Shown: piece after piece, positions 1-8,186 of the stretch
How positions within the stretch are numbered: position 1 is the stretch's first letter
How the letters are laid out: each line of letters begins with the position of its first letter
Made by a program: the position numbers and the translations under genes
Assembly: GCA_903871805.1 (NCBI GenBank)
Contig: CAIQIE010000204.1
Location: 1 to 45,363, forward strand
DNA: 45,363 nucleotides
Direction: 5' to 3'
Origin: an uncultured Planctomycetaceae bacterium
GTDB taxonomy: Bacteria; Planctomycetota; Planctomycetia; Planctomycetales; Planctomycetaceae
The notes under the pieces: model-generated
What the model was told of the DNA's origin: nothing
The model's database searches: none
Seen by the model: the letters and a program-made list of their open reading frames with translations, nothing else

Positions 1-429
1 ACGCCTGACCATGGCCAGAGCCAGATCACTGTCGAGCCGACGTTCGTGAAATTCGTCAAAGACGACCACCGTGGTGTCTTCGAGAAACGGATCGTCCTGC
101 AGGCGACGCAGCAGGACGCCTTCGGTCACGACCAGAATTCGAGTGCGGCTGGAGACGGATTCTTCAAAGCGAACGCGAAATCCGACGGTCTGACCAACGC
201 GTTCCTGCCGTTCAAACGCCATTCGTGCGGCGGCCGTGCGGGCCGCGATCCGGCGCGGTTCCAGCATGATAATCCGGCCGTCGCCGGCAATTCCGGAATC
301 CAGCAGAGCAGGCGGGACACGGGTCGTTTTTCCGGCCCCGGCTGGTGCTTTGAGCACCGCGCAATTGCAGTTCCGAAGGGCGTCAAGCAGTTCCGGCAAA
401 GAATCGTCAACGGGAAGATGGGAAAGCAT
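1..429 (-). CDS. hrpB: ATP-dependent helicase HrpB, N-terminal part (runs off the left edge)
   Basis: The first 143 residues of a DEAH/DExH-box helicase are seen; the rest lies beyond the left edge. Residues 28-36 read APAGAGKTT (Walker A) and 125-128 read DEFH (motif II), followed by [10 protein letters not shown], and [11 protein letters not shown] sits before it. This order and wording is typical of HrpB, an RNA-helicase-like protein of poorly known role. The ATG at 429-427 was chosen because an in-frame stop lies about 11 codons upstream and no other ATG occurs between them. No strong ribosome binding site is visible. It follows the sugar isomerase-like gene in the same direction but a hairpin separates them, so it is probably a separate unit. 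Confidence in the family is high from motifs; HrpA-type helicases are the alternative. Confidence 0.85.
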   Translation of the reverse strand, partial: MLSHLPVDDSLPELLDALRNCNCAVLKAPAGAGKTTRVPPALLDSGIAGDGRIIMLEPRRIAARTAAARMAFERQERVGQTVGFRVRFEESVSSRTRILVVTEGVLLRRLQDDPFLEDTTVVVFDEFHERRLDSDLALAMVRR

Positions 430-553
430 GTGAGCCGCAGCACCGTCAGGAAAACAAAGAAATCAGAAGCCACAGGCAGATCCGGGATGTCGTTCAGAGC
501 AGAATTCGTGGTGGGCAGAAGAATCTGGTCAGCGGGAAGAGTGCTGTCAAAGA

Positions 554-590
554 GAAAGACCCGCAGCGGCGGAGCCACAGCGGGTCTTTC
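554..590 (-). terminator. Hairpin terminator after the sugar isomerase-like gene
   Basis: An 11-bp perfect inverted repeat (GAAAGACCCGC at 554-564, its complement at 580-590) with a 15-nt loop lies 22 bp past the stop of the minus-strand gene at 613-1608. On minus the hairpin is followed by TCTTTGAC, only a weak T-rich stretch. It sits before hrpB, so it should limit read-through. Confidence 0.65.
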
Positions 591-612
591 AAGTCAATGA
601 TCCGGGTGGGTC

Positions 613-1608
613 TTAGTCACCGAATGCTGCGTCGAAGGCGCGTCCGGATGGCTGGAAATCCACGTTCTTGCAGAACTGTGCCGCTTCGGCAGCACCGTGC
701 TCTCGATCCATACCGCTGTCTTCCCATTCCACAGACAGCGGGCCGGTGTATTTTGCAGCATTCAGCGCGCGAATGATTTCTTCGAAGCGGACGCCGCCAC
801 GCCCTACGCTGCGGAAGTCCCAGCCGCGACGCGCGTCGCCGAACGACAGATGACTGGCCAGAATTCCCGTTCGGCCATTCAGCGTCACGGAGGCGTCCTT
901 CATGTGAACGTGATAGATGCGGTCCGGGAAGCTGCGAATGAATTCCACAGGGTCTACGCCCTGCCAGATCAGATGGCTGGGGTCAAAATTAAATCCAAAT
1001 TCTTTGCGACGATTGAGCGCCTGCAGGGCGCGTTCGGCCGTGTAAATGTCAAACGCAATTTCCGTAGGGTGGACTTCCAGTGCGAATTTCACTCCGCAGT
1101 CTTCGAAGACATCCAGAATGGGATTCCAACGTTCAGCCAGCAGCTGATAGCCCTTTTCGATCATGGATTTCGGCGTCGGAGGAAAGTCATAAAGCAGATG
1201 CCAGATCGAAGACCCGGTGAATCCATTGACCACCCCGACGTCAAGTTTCTGCGCAGCACGCGCTGTGTTTTTCATTTCTTCTGCGGCACGCTGATTCACG
1301 CCGGCAGGATCACCGTCGCCCCAGACGTAGTCTGGAAGAATGGATTTGTGACGCAGGTCAATATTGTCCAGAACAGCCTGACCAACCAGGTGGTTGGAAA
1401 TTGCGAACAGTTTCAGGTCGTGTTTTTCCAGCAATTCCCGTTTGCGGGCGCAGTAGGAGTCGTCTGACAACGCTTTGTCCACTTCAAAGTGATCACCCCA
1501 GCAAGCCAGTTCCAGCCCATCATAGCCGAAGTCTCTGGCTTTTTTGCAAAGCGTTTCCAGGGGAAGGTCAGCCCACTGGCCGGTGAACAATGTGACAGGA
1601 CGAGCCAT
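613..1608 (-). CDS. Sugar phosphate isomerase/epimerase-like TIM-barrel protein
   Basis: A 331-residue cytoplasmic protein of the xylose isomerase-like TIM-barrel superfamily (AP endonuclease 2 fold). The metal-site motifs of this superfamily are visible in order: [31 protein letters not shown] and LSVEWED, giving the Glu-Asp-His-Glu set that usually binds a divalent metal. The start [18 protein letters not shown] also fits. No signal peptide is present, unlike the related Tat-exported protein at 34355-35314. The exact substrate cannot be read from sequence; relatives include inosose, tagatose and hydroxypyruvate isomerases and epimerases. It is a single gene ended by a strong hairpin, and a second hairpin lies upstream at 1674-1699. 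Confidence 0.85.
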   Translation of the reverse strand: MARPVTLFTGQWADLPLETLCKKARDFGYDGLELACWGDHFEVDKALSDDSYCARKRELLEKHDLKLFAISNHLVGQAVLDNIDLRHKSILPDYVWGDGDPAGVNQRAAEEMKNTARAAQKLDVGVVNGFTGSSIWHLLYDFPPTPKSMIEKGYQLLAERWNPILDVFEDCGVKFALEVHPTEIAFDIYTAERALQALNRRKEFGFNFDPSHLIWQGVDPVEFIRSFPDRIYHVHMKDASVTLNGRTGILASHLSFGDARRGWDFRSVGRGGVRFEEIIRALNAAKYTGPLSVEWEDSGMDREHGAAEAAQFCKNVDFQPSGRAFDAAFGD

Positions 1609-2231
1609 TCGATTTCTCCCAGGTGGTTTTTACGCGAGTGTTCGGATGTGTGGAATTCAAAGTCAGCTTTGCTGCAGTGGTTTCCCGCGGGACCACTGCG
1701 GTCAGAGCCTGCAGACGCCACAACTTACAATTCCGGAGACTGATGTCAAACCTTTCGGAATACAGAGTGAGTTGAGAGGAAGAAATCTCGGACCAGTACG
1801 ATTTATTGTAACCCCTGCCTGGGTAGTTTGCCGGTCGTTCGCTTGCTATCCATCAATTCCTGCAGCGTCGTGTCACCATGGGCTGCAATGTGCAGGTGCA
1901 AAACTTACTGAGCGACAGTCCCAGGCTTTTCGGGAATTCAGGGCAACGGGTTGGCCAAACTTTGCTGGTCCAGTTCGTTCTGGTCGCGACAATTGTCAAT
2001 GCCCCCCTTCAGAGTTCGGAAAATGATGTGGACGCTTGTTCATATTGTGTAAGGGAAACCCCGCTTTACCTGAGGATTTGCGGTTCTTTCGCTGTACTGA
2101 ACTGTTGAAAAAGGACAGACTCGGCGGCGTGGCAAAAGTGGTCTGGTTTCCTGTGCCTCAGAAGATTTTGGACCTGATCGCTGTTTGTCATCCGATGGAC
2201 ATTCGAAATTTTGGTGCCATGGAGTTGTTGT
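1609..2231. other. Intergenic region between divergent genes, with one strong hairpin
   Basis: About 620 bp between the divergent isomerase-like gene and spoVG. I see no convincing gene: short open frames here lack ribosome binding sites and recognisable sequence. It should hold both promoters, but I cannot place them with confidence. The one clear structure is GCAGTGGT (1674-1681) pairing with ACCACTGC (1692-1699) around a palindromic CCCGCGGG centre, 66 bp upstream of the minus-strand start, so it would lie in the 5' leader of that gene if transcription starts above it. Confidence 0.5.
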
Positions 2232-2642
2232 GTGAAGGTGACTGAAGTCCGAATTAAATTGATCAACGACATCGAGGATCGCCTGCGCGCCTTTTGCTCG
2301 ATCACACTGGATGGTGAGTTTGTTGTACGCGATCTGAAGATTATTCAGGGGCTTCGTGGATGTTTTGTGGCAATGCCAAGCCGCAAGATTCTGGAACGAT
2401 GCGTGAATTGTCACGGTAAGAACGAGATCAAGGCTCGTTTTTGTGCGAACTGTGGAACGGCGTTGTCGGCGACACCGGTCGAGGTAGGCGGGCGGACCAG
2501 ATTGTTTGCCGACATTGCGCACCCCATAAATGCGGAATGTCGAGAACGAATTGAAGGATCGGTACTTTTGGCATTTGAAGAAGAAATGCAGAAGTCCCGG
2601 CAGCCCGGTTATACGTGTCGTTACGACGATTATGACGAGTAG
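2232..2642 (+). CDS. spoVG: SpoVG-family protein with inserted zinc ribbon
   Basis: A 136-residue protein. Residues 1-52 match SpoVG: MKVTEVRIKL start, DRLRAFCSITLDGEFVVRDL, then GLRGCFVAMPSRK. The family's later part, FADIAHPINAECRERIEGSV, resumes near residue 93. Between them lies a segment with C57-x2-C60 and C71-x2-C74, a zinc-ribbon pattern that ordinary SpoVG (about 85-100 residues) lacks. SpoVG proteins of Firmicutes and Borrelia bind RNA or DNA and act as global regulators; the role in a non-sporulating planctomycete is unknown. The GTG at 2232 was chosen over the in-frame ATG at 2211 because GGAG at 2221-2224 lies 7 nt before it and because the product then starts where SpoVG normally starts. 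The C-terminus is acidic (YDDYDE). Confidence 0.9.
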   Translation: MKVTEVRIKLINDIEDRLRAFCSITLDGEFVVRDLKIIQGLRGCFVAMPSRKILERCVNCHGKNEIKARFCANCGTALSATPVEVGGRTRLFADIAHPINAECRERIEGSVLLAFEEEMQKSRQPGYTCRYDDYDE

Positions 2643-2924
2643 CGGGACCGAGCACAGACTCGTCCATGCGGCTATCGAGTTTGCGGAATTGCGCGGCGGT
2701 CCGGCGATTGCTGCTCCCAGGTGTCAATCGGTGGAAACTTCTGTTTCCGGGGAGTGTCGAGGCAACAGGATCTTGCCGGAAATGCGTCGATCGAGTCCAG
2801 ATTCGCCCTGATACCCTGTTCTCGTCAGCCGATACGAATTCCTGGGATGATCTGGAGTCAGGATCGCTTTGCGCCGCTCGCTGCAGCAGACCTGTGATCG
2901 CCGAGTGTGATGGAGACAAAAGTC

Positions 2925-4073
2925 ATGAAGATTTCTGGCGTGGGTTGCGCTGCAGTCCTGGCATGGGCGGTTTTGCTGACTTCGCCACAGATAGCCAGGG
3001 CCCAGACTGGCGGTGGTGTTGCGACTTTGCGGGCTCCCGTAAAAGCCACTCAAACTCGCAGAACGCTGACACTGGAGATTCTGATCCAGTCGCAACCGGC
3101 GTACAGGGTGAAGGCGCAGGAGTGGGGTCGAATCCTTCAGGAGTTGGGCTACGCGCCGCGTTTTCGGGAGGCAATTCAGGGGGAAAAGATTCGGATTGAA
3201 GAGCAGCTTCAGGACGGTCGGGACTCTGTGTTGGTGGTCGGTGGAATGACGCCGGGGGGGGCACTGAAATTCTCAGGAAGAAATTTTACGGTCTCAGAAC
3301 GCGCGGACCTGGGTAAATACCTGGCGGAATTGAAGGAACATGGTGCGGGCGGCCTGCCGGCCGGAAACCCGCGTTGGGGATTGACAGAAACTCAGTTTCA
3401 GGAGTTCGTGAAACTGATGAATTCGCCCCTGGAGAACGCTGTGGAATTGTCCACCGCGGGCGGAACTGTGCGCAGTCTGGGTTTGCCGGCGGAAGTGAGT
3501 GTTGTCTTTTCCGAGACTGCGTTTGCAGTGTCGTTGCAGACGCGACCTGATTTTGTCCCGGAGAGTCTGGAGTTAACGGGCATCAGTCGGGGCACGGCGT
3601 TGGCGATTGTGCTGGCTCAGTATGGCCTGGGGTTTCGCCCAGTTTTGAAAAAAGCCGGTGGGTATGTGATCGAGATTGAACCGGGCAACGAATCCTTAAA
3701 TTTGTGGCCTGTCGGGTGGAAGACACAGGAGTCCACCGCGGACGTTTTGCCGGTATGGCTGAAGTCGATACCGTTTGATGTGGAGGATGCAGATGTGTCC
3801 AGTCTGGTGCAGGCCGTGGCAGAAAAACTGGCGATACCCCACTATACGGGAGCAAATGCTTTGGCAACCGAGAAACTTGACATGAATGACATTACCTATT
3901 CGCGAACGGGTCGACTTTCTCCCTTTGGAATGCTCCGGTCGCTGAGTGACAAGTTTGGCCTGGGATTTGACGTGCGTGCGGATGAGGCCGGGAAGTTATT
4001 TCTCTGGACAACGACTCAGAAGGAAGCGGCATCCTTTAATCAGCGGTTTGCGCACATTCGCCCTGCCAGGTAG
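2925..4073 (+). CDS. Secreted protein of unknown family with two secretin/STN-like modules
   Basis: A 382-residue protein with a Sec signal peptide (MKISGVGCAAVLAWAVLL, cleavage probably after ARA near residue 26). I do not recognise the family. The N-terminal third (about 35-150) is charged. Two later stretches, about 178-252 and 282-368, each show the pattern of the secretin or TonB short N-terminal (STN) fold: a paired hydrophobic strand, a helix such as GTALAIVLAQYGLGF or FGMLRSLSDKFGLGF, and a closing strand (GYVIEI, KLFLWTT). This is inference from pattern only. The ATG at 2925 was chosen because GGAGA at 2912-2916 lies 8 nt upstream and the signal peptide begins there; GTG-ATG at 2907-2912 would add six polar residues. 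It is flanked by unrelated genes and is probably single. Confidence 0.8.
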   Translation: MKISGVGCAAVLAWAVLLTSPQIARAQTGGGVATLRAPVKATQTRRTLTLEILIQSQPAYRVKAQEWGRILQELGYAPRFREAIQGEKIRIEEQLQDGRDSVLVVGGMTPGGALKFSGRNFTVSERADLGKYLAELKEHGAGGLPAGNPRWGLTETQFQEFVKLMNSPLENAVELSTAGGTVRSLGLPAEVSVVFSETAFAVSLQTRPDFVPESLELTGISRGTALAIVLAQYGLGFRPVLKKAGGYVIEIEPGNESLNLWPVGWKTQESTADVLPVWLKSIPFDVEDADVSSLVQAVAEKLAIPHYTGANALATEKLDMNDITYSRTGRLSPFGMLRSLSDKFGLGFDVRADEAGKLFLWTTTQKEAASFNQRFAHIRPAR

Positions 4074-4254
4074 ACATTTCCGGCACGGGCTATCAGAATT
4101 TGCGGCTGTGGCCATCGATCGTTTCTATGCGTTTTCTGAGCAGGGAACGCTGGAGCTAAAGCCATTCTGGTGATCTGCGTTCGCGGATTGCGGCTGAGAG
4201 ACCGGGCTGCTTGTCGAGTATTCATTTCACAGACGGAACTGACGGACTGACTTT

Positions 4255-5412
4255 ATGAAACTTGAGTTGCTGAACGTAGATGACGGCATTCACGAAACCA
4301 CGTCCGAGATTAAAGTGGGGACTGGTTCCGGCAGGATCGCCATGCGACGCATGAAGGGCGGCCTGTCTGAGGGAGTGGATGTTGTGACTGTGGACAATGG
4401 CCGAATGAGTCTGCAGGTTCTTCCGACGCGTGGAATGGGAGTGTGGAAGGGGCTGGTGGATGGAGTTCCCGTGCAGTGGAATTCGCCGGTCCAGCGACCT
4501 GTCAACCCCGCCTATGTCGACCCGATGCGACTGGGAGGAATTGGCTGGGTTGACGGTTTCAACGAATTGATTGCCCGATGTGGACTGGGCTGGCACGGAG
4601 CCCCGGGGGCTGATTGTATTCGCGACAGCAACGGCAAAATTATTGCGGAGCCTTTTCTTCCCCTGCACGGTCGCATCGCTAACCTTCCGGCGCATCGAGT
4701 CACAGCGTCTGTGGACCAGGACGTTCTGTCGGTAACCGGACTTGTTGATGAAGGCTGTTTGTTTGGCGGCTGGCTTCGTCTGGAATCGACACTTCGAACA
4801 GGACTGAATTCGTCGGAGTTTGAGATCACCGACACTGTAACAAACATGGCCGGCACCCCGGCTGAAACGGAGATCCTGTATCACTGCAATGTGGGAGAAC
4901 CTTTTCTGGAGCAGGGCTCCGTGTTGCACACGGCAGTGCGAGAACTGGCACCGCGAAACGCCAGAGCTGCCGAAGGGATCAGCATGTGGAATCTTTACGA
5001 AGGGCCAACCCCGGGATTTCCAGAGCAGGTCTATTTTGCGGATCCAGCGAGCGATCGGCAGGGCTGGGCGGTGAGTGTTCTGGCGGATTCGAAATCGGAA
5101 CGCGCATTTTCTGTACGCTACGACACCAGCACTCTGCCGTGGTTTACGTTGTGGAAAAACACACAGGCTCGGCAGGATGGTTATGTGACGGGACTTGAGC
5201 CGGGCAGCACATTTCCAAACCCCCGAAGTGTGGAGCGTCAGGAGGGAAGGCTACGCCTGCTTCAGTCCGGTGAAAGCGTCACCTATCGGCTGCGCTTTGA
5301 AGTTTCCACCGGCAAAGCAAGGACTCGTGAACTTCTGGACGAAGTCACTGCCCTGCAGATATCCACGGCAAAAATTGTGCACTCCGAACCAAAACCCGGC
5401 TGGGCTTCCTGA
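4255..5412 (+). CDS. DUF4432 family protein, aldose 1-epimerase-like
   Basis: A 385-residue cytoplasmic protein of the DUF4432 branch of the galactose mutarotase-like superfamily. Visible family hallmarks are LQVLPTRGMGVWKG, GGIGWVDGFNELIARCGL, PLHGRIANLPAHRV, EILYHCNVGEPFLEQG and a near-terminal YVTGLEPGSTFPNPRSVERQEGR. The fold binds aldose rings; His and Glu in HGRI and GLEPG are likely active-site residues. Substrate is unknown; members occur in sugar catabolic clusters, and the sulfatase and TIM-barrel genes elsewhere in the window would fit. No signal peptide. The start is the first ATG, with only a weak upstream purine stretch. The next gene converges from the right. Confidence 0.85.
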   Translation: MKLELLNVDDGIHETTSEIKVGTGSGRIAMRRMKGGLSEGVDVVTVDNGRMSLQVLPTRGMGVWKGLVDGVPVQWNSPVQRPVNPAYVDPMRLGGIGWVDGFNELIARCGLGWHGAPGADCIRDSNGKIIAEPFLPLHGRIANLPAHRVTASVDQDVLSVTGLVDEGCLFGGWLRLESTLRTGLNSSEFEITDTVTNMAGTPAETEILYHCNVGEPFLEQGSVLHTAVRELAPRNARAAEGISMWNLYEGPTPGFPEQVYFADPASDRQGWAVSVLADSKSERAFSVRYDTSTLPWFTLWKNTQARQDGYVTGLEPGSTFPNPRSVERQEGRLRLLQSGESVTYRLRFEVSTGKARTRELLDEVTALQISTAKIVHSEPKPGWAS

Positions 5413-5492
5413 CCCGAGCACAAATTCTGTACTTCCCGGAAGAACGTCCCGCGAAGTCCATTTGTGACACTATGAATGAAGGCAGACTGAGT

Positions 5493-5522
5493 GTTGCCTG
5501 CAGACCGGCGTCTGTGGGCAAC
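5493..5522. terminator. Hairpin between convergent genes
   Basis: GTTGCC (5493-5498) pairs with GGCAAC (5517-5522), and CAGAC (5501-5505) pairs with GTCTG (5510-5514) around a CGGC tetraloop, with a TG/TG internal loop. It lies in the 133-bp gap between the plus-strand DUF4432 gene and the minus-strand metallopeptidase-like gene, where a two-way terminator is expected. There is no T run on either side. Confidence 0.5.
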
Positions 5523-5545
5523 CATTCCCAGTCTGTCGGTCCGAG

Positions 5546-6268
5546 TCAGCGCCCTCGGGATGCTCGATAGCCATACTCAACCGCGAACCAGTCCGCGAAG
5601 CGTTCGCGTTTGCGAAAGCTGGTGTTCCGCGAATCGTTAATATGACCAATTTCGTGAATCAGGACATTATTCAGATAGAAATCACGAATTGTGTCTGTGG
5701 TCCAGATGAGTCTCCAGAGGTTACCATCCTGGACCCAGCGACCACCGAACATTTCTGTTTCGATTCGCTGTGCAGGTCGAGGCGTTTGTACGTAAAGTTC
5801 CTCGAGAGACTCTTCAATCGGGTACAAATAGACTGCGGTTCCCCACTGAAGACCATAGCAGGGAAACAGTCGTCGCTTGCGCGTCATGCGGCTTAGCTGA
5901 ACAACATCCAGCCTCTGCCGATAGACTTCCGGAAGTTGTAGGACGCGTTCGTGGACATCTTCGGCGGTGACTGGATGGATGTAGTTTTTCCCGGGAACCT
6001 CAATCACGACGCGGAGTGACCCTGAGGGACTTTTCTGATGTTCATCTGAGGGTTCATGCCAGACTTCGGGTGCATCGAATGCGCGGCCAATCGCCAGTCC
6101 GTTGCCTCGGTGTTGGTGTGCGGATGCCGGAAGATCGCCGCGTCGGCGCACGGAGACGCGGCGCGACGAAGGCAGCGAAGATCGCGTTCGGATTGGCGAA
6201 GATTGTTTCATTTTTCGCATGGAAGCAGCGCCGGGGCCTGGAATCTCAGCCTCAGTGTGTTCAGGCAC
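5546..6268 (-). CDS. Putative zinc metallopeptidase of unknown family (HEIGH motif)
   Basis: Up to 240 residues, no clear signal peptide. The C-terminal end carries H205-E-I-G-H209 followed by E222-R-F-A-D226, which is the gluzincin layout: two zinc His, a catalytic Glu and a third Glu ligand in an ExxxD motif. A strand-like region (LRVVIEVPGKNYIHP, TAVYLYP, RIETEMFGGRW) precedes it. The first 60 residues are rich in Ser, Arg and Pro and look disordered. I cannot place it in a named peptidase family. The start is uncertain: GTG at 6268 gives 240 residues and ATG at 6220 gives 224; neither has a strong ribosome binding site. It could be inactive or have a structural role, but the full HExxH/ExxxD set argues for zinc binding. 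Confidence 0.7.
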   Translation of the reverse strand: MPEHTEAEIPGPGAASMRKMKQSSPIRTRSSLPSSRRVSVRRRGDLPASAHQHRGNGLAIGRAFDAPEVWHEPSDEHQKSPSGSLRVVIEVPGKNYIHPVTAEDVHERVLQLPEVYRQRLDVVQLSRMTRKRRLFPCYGLQWGTAVYLYPIEESLEELYVQTPRPAQRIETEMFGGRWVQDGNLWRLIWTTDTIRDFYLNNVLIHEIGHINDSRNTSFRKRERFADWFAVEYGYRASRGR

Positions 6269-6950
6269 GGGTCCTGGATTCTGAGATTGGAAGATCTGTG
6301 TGGAAAACTCTGGTTGCTTTTGGGCGGATCAAGTCTGCCTCGGAACGATGTTAGCGGCCGAGTGACCTGAATCCAGCTGAACACTGTAAGTGGATTATCC
6401 GTATGGACTTACGGAAATCAGCCGGCGGAAAAACCCTGCCGGCGTGTTTCGAGTGTCATGGTAAGGTGTTGTGCTGCAACAGGTTCCGGAAAATCGGCGG
6501 ACGAGGTACGGATCTGGCGGCATGTTCACCATGCGGGGAGCTGGGGGTATGCGTTGTTTGAGATGAATGTGTGGGTTGCGTTGGATCTGGCGATTTTGCG
6601 GGGGCTCGTCCGCCTGGTGTGTGGGACCGAAGTGAGGGTACTTCGTCGATCCGGGCCCGGAGTTTTGGAGAGGTGCGGCGGAAGCCCAGGGCGGCCTGTC
6701 CCCGGCATTATGGGGCCTGCGTGGAGTGGCGAACGGGAATTGCAGGACGGTTTGGCGTGATGCGGAAAGTGCCGAAACGGACGGCGAGTCTGGCGGAGAG
6801 TTGGAATCAGAGATGGAAAACCTGGCAGAGCGTCACTGAGAAAATGTCAGGGTTTTGTAGACTAACGAGTGATAGTTTCTCCATGGGTTTTGATGGAGGG
6901 ACGAAGTTCTCGGGGATATTTCCGGGTGAAAAATCCTGGTACGGGTGGAC
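6269..6950. other. Intergenic region without a recognisable gene
   Basis: About 680 bp between the divergent metallopeptidase-like gene and the lipoprotein gene. Open frames of up to 127 codons exist on plus (6458-6760, 6571-6954), but their translations are low-complexity Arg/Gly/Trp-rich and show no family features, and neither has a good ribosome binding site. It should contain promoters for both neighbours. No clear repeat or hairpin was found. Confidence 0.5.
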
Positions 6951-7994
6951 ATGACGTATTCTCAGTTGCTCAAACGACTACTTTTGCTGAGCATGGGCAT
7001 CTGTCTGGTGCCGATGGCAGGCTGCGGTACGGCTGTGCAGCGTCAGGGTACGGAACAGTTGCTGCTTTCGGATTCCGTTGACCGAGCCATTGATCAACTG
7101 GATCTTTCCGGGCTGGCCAATCGGAAGGTGTTCCTTGACACGGAATACATGAAGACATTTAAAGGCAGCAACATCTATATCAATTCTGACTATATCATCA
7201 GTGCGTTGCGTCAGAAGATGACGACCAGTGGGCTGCAGATTGAATTGAACAGAACCGAAGCTGACTACATTCTTGAGGCACGAGTGGGTGCTTTGGGGAC
7301 GGACACGATGGAAGTGACTTACGGGATTCCATCGAGCAACGGTGTGGGAGCAGCGGCGACAGCGCTCTCCGGAGTCCCGGCGGTACCATTGATTCCGGAG
7401 ATGTCCTTTGGGAAACGCAACGGGGTTGTGGGAATTTCCAAGGTAGTCGTCTACGCCTATCATCGCGACACGGGCGTTCCGGTTTGGCAGTCGGGATCGG
7501 CAGTGGCGCGGAGTGACGCCCGGGATTCGTGGATGCTGGGAGTGGGGCCATTGTCTCAGGGAAGCGTGTATGGTGGCACTCTGCTGGCTGGAAATCGTGT
7601 GAATCCACCGTTTGAGAAGAAGGATGCTCGGAAGCAGAAACCGAAGCCGATGACCATAGCGGATCGGCAGCAGTATGTGCATCCAGCGGTGCTGGAGCGT
7701 CAGTTGGCGGATGCCAAATCGGGCAAGTCGACACTCGATGGTGGTGTTGAGCAGGCGGCTCATGAGCAACCAGCGGGAGCAGCAGGCGGCACTGGAGCAG
7801 CTGCACCGGCACCAGCAACGCCGGTTCCTCCAACACCAGCAGCAGTCCCGCCGGCACCAGCAACGCCGGTTCCGCCGCAACCAGTGCTCCCACCGGCGAC
7901 TGGTGCGAGTGTCGTTCCTGCAGCGGTCGAGGCTCCGAAAGCCGTTCCTGCCTTACCGGCGGAACCTCCGTTAGTTCCTCCTGCGACAAAGTAG
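6951..7994 (+). CDS. Lipoprotein with Pro/Ala-rich tail (DUF6655-like)
   Basis: A 347-residue lipoprotein. The start RLLLLSMGICLVPMAGC carries a lipobox ending at C25, so it should be lipid-anchored. A globular part (about 30-235) begins with GTEQLLLSDSVDRAIDQLD and includes VFLDTEYMK, ADYILEARVG and VVVYAYHRDTGVPVWQSG; this resembles a planctomycete family I recall as DUF6655, which I could not check. The last 90 residues are Pro/Ala/Val-rich with the unit PAPATPVPP twice, encoded by a perfect 23-bp direct repeat (7806-7828 and 7851-7873). Such tails often span the periplasm or cell wall. ATG at 6951 is chosen because the signal sequence follows it directly; GTG at 6945 is two codons upstream. 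Function unknown. Confidence 0.8.
   Translation: MTYSQLLKRLLLLSMGICLVPMAGCGTAVQRQGTEQLLLSDSVDRAIDQLDLSGLANRKVFLDTEYMKTFKGSNIYINSDYIISALRQKMTTSGLQIELNRTEADYILEARVGALGTDTMEVTYGIPSSNGVGAAATALSGVPAVPLIPEMSFGKRNGVVGISKVVVYAYHRDTGVPVWQSGSAVARSDARDSWMLGVGPLSQGSVYGGTLLAGNRVNPPFEKKDARKQKPKPMTIADRQQYVHPAVLERQLADAKSGKSTLDGGVEQAAHEQPAGAAGGTGAAAPAPATPVPPTPAAVPPAPATPVPPQPVLPPATGASVVPAAVEAPKAVPALPAEPPLVPPATK
7806..7873 (+). repeat. Two 23-bp perfect direct repeats inside the lipoprotein gene
   Basis: The same 23 bases occur at 7806-7828 and 7851-7873, 45 bp apart, encoding the repeated Pro/Ala tail unit. The distance is a multiple of three, so unequal exchange between copies would change tail length in frame. 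Confidence 0.85.
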
Positions 7995-8186
7995 TGGGAC
8001 GACTTTGGCATTTCGCCGCAGCCGGCTGCTGACGTGCGAGCAAGTCTGGGTGATCTGAACGGAGCGAGGTGCGGAGAGTGGTCGTTCAAGCGTTGTTCCG
8101 GGGGCTCGCTTGACTCATCGCGAGAACCTGAGAAGCTGAGCGTCTGTTCGAGAGCCTGCTTTCTCAACCTCCGCTGGATTCTGCCC

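Noticed and set aside
46..600. Plus-strand open frame of 184 codons at the left edge
   Set aside because: It lies opposite the hrpB helicase gene, whose minus-strand translation carries clear Walker A and DEFH motifs; the plus-strand product has no family features.
6458..6954. Open frames of 100-127 codons before the lipoprotein gene
   Set aside because: Translations are low complexity, overlap each other in different frames and have no good ribosome binding site.
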